Shown: in pieces, positions 61,834-64,000 of the stretch
Layout of the letters: every line of letters begins with the position of its first letter
Position numbering within the stretch: position 1 is the first letter of the stretch
DNA from: Neorhizobium lilium
GTDB taxonomy: Bacteria > Pseudomonadota > Alphaproteobacteria > Rhizobiales > Rhizobiaceae
Assembly (NCBI RefSeq): GCF_004053875.1
Contig: NZ_SBIP01000006.1
Coordinates: 1 to 64,000 of the forward strand
Reading direction: 5' to 3'
Length of the DNA: 64,000 bases
The notes under the pieces: generated by a model
The model's database searches: none
Seen by the model: the letters and a program-made list of their open reading frames with translations, nothing else
Told to the model about the DNA's origin: nothing
Program-made: the position numbers and the translations under genes

Positions 61834-62150
61834 TTATCACTCTTGAAGGATAGGTGTAGCCTGCATTTTCCTGTGGAAGATATCGGATTGACCGATACAT
61901 CTTTCAAGTGGATTTTTGGGGTGTCGCTTATTTAGTTCGAATCCATGTGTTTCCGCGTCTTGGAGATAATACCCATCACCACTTTTGTGTGCGTGCCGAG
62001 GTCTTCACGGACGTTTTTTCTGCTATCAGATTGATACCGGCAGCCGTGACGACAGAGCCGGCGACTCTTCAACCGCACCGAACAGCAAACAGCATCACCC
62101 AGAAGAGACCTCGGGCTGGGCGCGGGTGCGACGTTCAGTTGCGTGATCCG
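61834..62150. other. Intergenic stretch between the SDR and glycerate kinase genes
   Basis: About 320 bp with no supported frame. It should contain the promoter for the leftward SDR/flavoenzyme unit, but I cannot pick a clear one. Confidence 0.4.
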
Positions 62151-63413
62151 TTAGTCGATCAGAATAGCCCGAAAATCATTCACATTGGTTCCGGTTGGGC
62201 CGGGAGAAAAAAAGTCTCCAATGGCTTCGAATGCCGAAAAGCTATCGTTTCGGGCGAGCAATTGGCGCGCGTCCAAACCTGACGCGCGCAGGCGCCGAAT
62301 TGTGGTGCCATCGATAAAAGCACCTGCATGCGGGCCCGATCCATCGATGCCATCGGTATCGGCTGACAATGCCGAAATATCGTAGCCATCGATGGCAAGC
62401 GCGAAAGCGAGTGCGAACTCACTGTTTCGGCCCCCTTTGCCATCTGCCCCTCGCAAAGTAACCGTCGTCTCGCCGCCCGACAGCAGGATTGCGGGTGTCC
62501 TAAAGGGACGGTCGCGGAGTGCGACTTCGCGGGCGACGGCGGCATGGACATTTGCGACATCCCGGCTCTCTCCCTCAATCGAATCCGACAGGATATAGGA
62601 CGTGTAGCCATGCTCCCTTGCCACCCGTGCCGCAACCTCCAGCGAAACGCCAGCCGAGGCGATCACATTATGTTCATGCCGAGCAAAGACAGGGCTGGTC
62701 GGAAACGGCGCATCGGCAAGAGGCGAATTCAGGTACGCAATGACGGCGGGCGACAGATCGAGCTTGTAGTAATCGATCACGGCCAAAGCATCGTGGCGCG
62801 TGCTCGCGTCCGGTACGGTTGGCCCGGATGCCACGAAGGCAGGGTTGTCGCCGGGAATATCCGAGACGATCAGGCTGACAACGCGCGCATCCGTCGCAGC
62901 GGCCAGGCGTCCACCCTTGATGGTAGAGAAATGTTTCCTGACCACGTTCATGGCGGAGATCGGTGCGCCCGAGGCCAAAAGCTTCTCATTGAGGGCGATC
63001 TCGTCTTCCAGCCTGAAGCCATCGGGTGGCGCCGGCAGGAGCGCCGAGCCGCCGCCACAGATCAGCGCGATCACCAGATCGCTCGAACTCAATTGCGACA
63101 CCTTCTCGAAAAGGCGTTTCGCAGCGTCGAGCCCTGCCCGGTCCGGCACCGGATGGGCCGCCTCGATCACCTCGATCGACCGGGTCACGCAACCGTACCC
63201 GTAACGGGTCACCACGATACCGTCGAGCGGTGCTGGCCAGATGCTTTCGAGCGCCGCCGCCATCTGGGCTGCGCCCTTGCCGGCTCCCACGACGACGGTG
63301 CGGCCATGCGCGGGTGGTACGGGGAGATGATGGCGAATCCCCGTCAACGGATCCGCCGCTTCGACAGCGGACCGGTATAGCATTTCGAGGAGATTGCGAT
63401 GCGGTAGTTTCAT
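62151..63413 (-). CDS. Glycerate 2-kinase (MOFRL family), copy 2
   Basis: 420 residues from ATG 63413, the same length as copy 1 and clearly paralogous (VVGAGKGAAQMA, CGGGSALLPAPP, KHFSTIKGGRLAAA, GPTGTNVNDFRAILID). The longer frame (458 codons) lacks a ribosome site and is discarded. Same strand and seven bases after a Bug-family binding protein gene, which hints at uptake of a carboxylate whose breakdown yields glycerate or hydroxypyruvate. The decayed copy at 23665-24190 is closest to this one. Confidence 0.91.
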   Translation of the reverse strand: MKLPHRNLLEMLYRSAVEAADPLTGIRHHLPVPPAHGRTVVVGAGKGAAQMAAALESIWPAPLDGIVVTRYGYGCVTRSIEVIEAAHPVPDRAGLDAAKRLFEKVSQLSSSDLVIALICGGGSALLPAPPDGFRLEDEIALNEKLLASGAPISAMNVVRKHFSTIKGGRLAAATDARVVSLIVSDIPGDNPAFVASGPTVPDASTRHDALAVIDYYKLDLSPAVIAYLNSPLADAPFPTSPVFARHEHNVIASAGVSLEVAARVAREHGYTSYILSDSIEGESRDVANVHAAVAREVALRDRPFRTPAILLSGGETTVTLRGADGKGGRNSEFALAFALAIDGYDISALSADTDGIDGSGPHAGAFIDGTTIRRLRASGLDARQLLARNDSFSAFEAIGDFFSPGPTGTNVNDFRAILID

Positions 63414-63420
63414 ACGTCTA

Positions 63421-64000
63421 TTAATTTCCAAGGATGCTCGTCCATTTATCGATCTCGGTGCCGACGAGTTGCTGCATATAAACTCCGCCGCGCTGTCCAA
63501 CCTCAGGCAGGCTTGCTCCGATGGCATTCAGCCTGTCGTGCACCCCTGCGTCCTCCAACGCTGCAGCTATCGCCTGTTCAAGACGCTCGACCACCGCGTC
63601 CGGCGCATCTTTCGGCACGAATAGCCCCGTCCAAGTTTCCGTCTTGAATTCAGGGAGACCACCTTCGGCGGCGGTCATTGCATTCGGCAGGATAGGAGAC
63701 CGTTTATCTGCAGCAACGGCCAGAACGCGCAGATCGCCCGACTTTGCATGCGGAGCGACAGAGGCCAGAAGATCACAGCCTCCATCGATCCGCTCCGAAA
63801 GAATATCGGTGATCGTTTGCCCAAATCCCTTGTAGGCGACCAGATTGGGCGTGACGCCGATTTGCTTGAAGAACATCACGCAGGCGACATGGGATGCGGC
63901 ACCCTGCCCGCCGTGACCCATCGCAGGACCGGTTTTATGCGCTTTCGAGTACGCGATAAACTCCTGCAGGGTTTTCGATGGATGGTTCTTCGACACGTAA
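63421..64000 (-). CDS. Bug-family (TctC-like) periplasmic binding protein, N-terminus missing
   Basis: Only the C-terminal ~193 residues are in the window; the reading frame is open to the right edge and the first visible codons (YVSKNHPSKTLQEF) are internal. The sequence shows the family features FIAYSKAHKTGPAMGHGGQGAASHVA-like core (split: AMGHGGQGAASHVACVMF) and SVAPHAKSGDLRVLAV. Such proteins bind carboxylates for tripartite tricarboxylate transporters. It ends seven bases before the glycerate kinase start. Confidence 0.88.
   Translation of the reverse strand, partial: YVSKNHPSKTLQEFIAYSKAHKTGPAMGHGGQGAASHVACVMFFKQIGVTPNLVAYKGFGQTITDILSERIDGGCDLLASVAPHAKSGDLRVLAVAADKRSPILPNAMTAAEGGLPEFKTETWTGLFVPKDAPDAVVERLEQAIAAALEDAGVHDRLNAIGASLPEVGQRGGVYMQQLVGTEIDKWTSILGN

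Noticed and set aside
1..64000. CRISPR arrays, tRNA genes, rRNA genes, intact prophage
   Set aside because: None seen by eye on either strand; no regularly spaced repeats, cloverleaf termini or phage structural genes.

Overview
The window looks like an accessory region of an alphaproteobacterium of the Rhizobiaceae type (Rhizobium/Agrobacterium relatives). This is inferred from high GC, rhizobial-style methyl-accepting, Bug-family and sugar-ABC proteins, and dense LysR/TetR/GntR/LacI-controlled catabolic cassettes. There are no rRNA, tRNA, ribosomal or other housekeeping genes, so a megaplasmid, chromid or genomic island is likely. I saw no CRISPR array, intact prophage or complete insertion sequence.

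Layout. (1) 0.7-16.0 kb: a catabolic superlocus. It holds thiolase plus the two subunits of a 3-oxoacid CoA-transferase and a divergent LuxR-type regulator. Next comes a leftward operon with a 3-hydroxyisobutyryl-CoA-hydrolase-like enzyme, glycerate 2-kinase, SMP-30 lactonase, beta-keto acid cleavage enzyme (BKACE), two dehydrogenases and a sugar ABC importer, under a divergent GntR regulator. Together these parts match the oxidative 2-deoxy-D-ribose/2-deoxyribonate route: lactone to deoxyribonate to 3-keto acid, then glyceryl-CoA plus acetoacetate, then glycerate and acetyl-CoA. (2) 16.7-18.9 kb: a chemoreceptor. (3) 19.1-41.9 kb: a redox/xenobiotic island with an old-yellow-enzyme, azoreductase, glutathionyl-hydroquinone reductase, luciferase-like monooxygenase, GMC oxidoreductase, pirin, isochorismatase-like hydrolase, DoxX, three paralogous NADP-binding 'F420-reductase-like' proteins and many LysR/Rrf2/ArsR/TetR regulators. 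It carries clear scars of duplication and decay: a dead glycerate-kinase copy, a LysR tail fragment and a chimeric ORF. (4) 42.5-53.6 kb: a metallo-beta-lactamase-fold hydrolase, a secreted esterase-like hydrolase, and a glycoside operon (GH78 alpha-L-rhamnosidase, CUT1 ABC importer, GH1 beta-glucosidase) controlled by a divergent LacI protein. (5) 53.8-59.3 kb: a DUF3313-like lipoprotein with a TetR regulator, a membrane GGDEF protein, and a DHA2-type MFS exporter with a TetR regulator. (6) 59.4-64 kb: a phytoene-desaturase-like flavoenzyme, an SDR, a second glycerate kinase and a truncated tripartite-tricarboxylate-type binding protein.

The main biological proposal is the deoxyribose-type pathway, with an unusual importer whose two permeases are fused into one protein. 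Supporting regulatory detail is visible in the DNA: matched LysR boxes at two promoters of the redox island, a back-to-back TetR promoter/operator pair that predicts a leaderless mRNA, and a 14-bp-phased operator array for the rhamnoside regulator. Functional assignments are by family recognition from translated sequence; no database search was run.
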